A stretch of 64,000 nt of DNA from Desulfopila sp. IMCC35008. Lineage in GTDB: Bacteria > Desulfobacterota > Desulfobulbia > Desulfobulbales > Desulfocapsaceae. Each line of letters opens with the position of its first letter. Within the stretch, counting starts at the first letter, position 1. Under the pieces are notes generated by a model that saw only the letters and a list, made by a program, of their open reading frames with translations, was not told the DNA's origin and made no database searches. The position numbers and the translations under genes are program-made. This document shows positions 63,647 to 64,000 of the stretch, one piece after another. The stretch spans positions 5,276,001-5,340,000 of the forward strand of contig NZ_CP050700.1 in NCBI RefSeq assembly GCF_010646885.2, given 5' to 3'.

Positions 63647-64000
63647 TCAGAAACCCATATCTTCATTGATAAGAATCACCTTAATCCTTCCCTTCGGGAA
63701 CGATTTTTCCGTAATCGTCCAGCTATTGCAGATACGACCAGGGCTTTTACAATCCTCACAGTGCCCTGTCTTTACACAAGGCGTCTTGCAGTCAAGCCGC
63801 ATGGCATTAACAGGTGCCGCATAATCTTTAATGCGGAACATGGCAGCGTCAAGATCCTCGACAATCTTGTTGCGACCAACCAGAATGATAACCTGCTTCG
63901 GCCCGAAGGTGATCGCTCCCACCCTGTTACCGATCATGTCCAGATTCACCAGCCAGCCGTCTTCTGTCACCGCATTGGTTCCGGTGATATACAGGTCCAC
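63647..64000 (-). CDS. LUD-domain (DUF162) protein, 5' end outside the window
   Basis: The C-terminal 117 residues of a LUD-family protein. 'DLYITGTNAVTEDGWLVNLDMIGNRVGAITFGPKQVIILVG' (in parts) is the usual core, followed by a Cys-rich 'DCKTPCVKTGHCEDCKSPGRICN' (in parts) and 'WTITEKSF', then 'IKVILINEDMGF' at the end. This subtype, with a Cys cluster, is a stand-alone LUD protein and is not the LutC of 18566. It continues past the window edge and is followed by the U32 gene at 6 bp spacing. Confidence 0.85.
   Translation of the reverse strand: MDLYITGTNAVTEDGWLVNLDMIGNRVGAITFGPKQVIILVGRNKIVEDLDAAMFRIKDYAAPVNAMRLDCKTPCVKTGHCEDCKSPGRICNSWTITEKSFPKGRIKVILINEDMGF

Overview
The window is a stretch of a Gram-negative, anaerobic, nitrogen-fixing bacterial chromosome. 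The best guess is Desulfobacterota, probably a Desulfobulbales-like sulfate reducer. This is inferred from several things together: a nifE-nifN-nifB run with NifB fused to a NifX-like domain, a LUD-type lactate oxidation cluster, rubrerythrin and a low-potential ferredoxin, many PAS/HisKA/REC hybrid kinases with a sigma-54 response regulator, and outer-membrane lipoproteins and porins. No rRNA, tRNA, CRISPR array, prophage or intact insertion sequence was seen.

Layout. 1-3656: end of a nitrogenase cofactor cluster (nifE partial, nifN, nifB). 4315-9386: housekeeping and envelope genes (pta, a ferritin-like protein, apt, three lipoproteins). 9480-10362: a decayed DUF3302/TolC-type efflux locus with in-frame TAG codons. 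10405-13909: two divergent glycosyltransferases and a secreted acidic protein. 14127-18188: a hybrid kinase with a periplasmic binding-protein sensor, plus its sigma-54 regulator. 18566-21556: a lactate oxidation operon (lutC, a fused lutB/lutA-like subunit, a small Cys protein). 21925-27037: another kinase, an MFS carrier, a TerB-like protein with a DMT carrier, and a rubrerythrin/ferredoxin operon. 27316-28386: a YchF-like protein whose GTPase motifs are degenerate.

28483-40508 is the most coherent functional block: an outer-membrane porin, a complete Dpp/Opp-type peptide ABC transporter, an L-Ala-D/L-Glu epimerase-type enolase-superfamily enzyme, an M55 D-aminopeptidase, an M19 dipeptidase and a lytic transglycosylase. 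All lie on one strand. Together they read as release, import and breakdown of peptidoglycan peptides or other D-amino-acid peptides.

40556-53135: mostly single genes (DUF296 protein, DEAD-box helicase, chemoreceptor, DegV, Cys-rich PilZ protein, beta-hydroxyacid dehydrogenase, DUF4136 lipoprotein), a HlyIII-MFS-YqaA operon, a macrodomain protein, a DsrE-like protein and a PanE-like reductase. 53397-64000: a lipoprotein metalloprotease with dockerin-like repeats, a truncated HtrA remnant, a binding protein/hybrid kinase operon, a two-gene unit of a helical protein and an HD-GYP protein that appear to share an N-terminal domain, a U32 peptidase and a LUD protein cut by the window edge.

A palindromic repeat (arm GGGGTCAGGCTT followed by its reverse complement) occurs at 32776, 41025 and 58287. 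A diverged copy at 63590 sits inside the 5' coding end of the U32 gene. This looks like a REP-type family.
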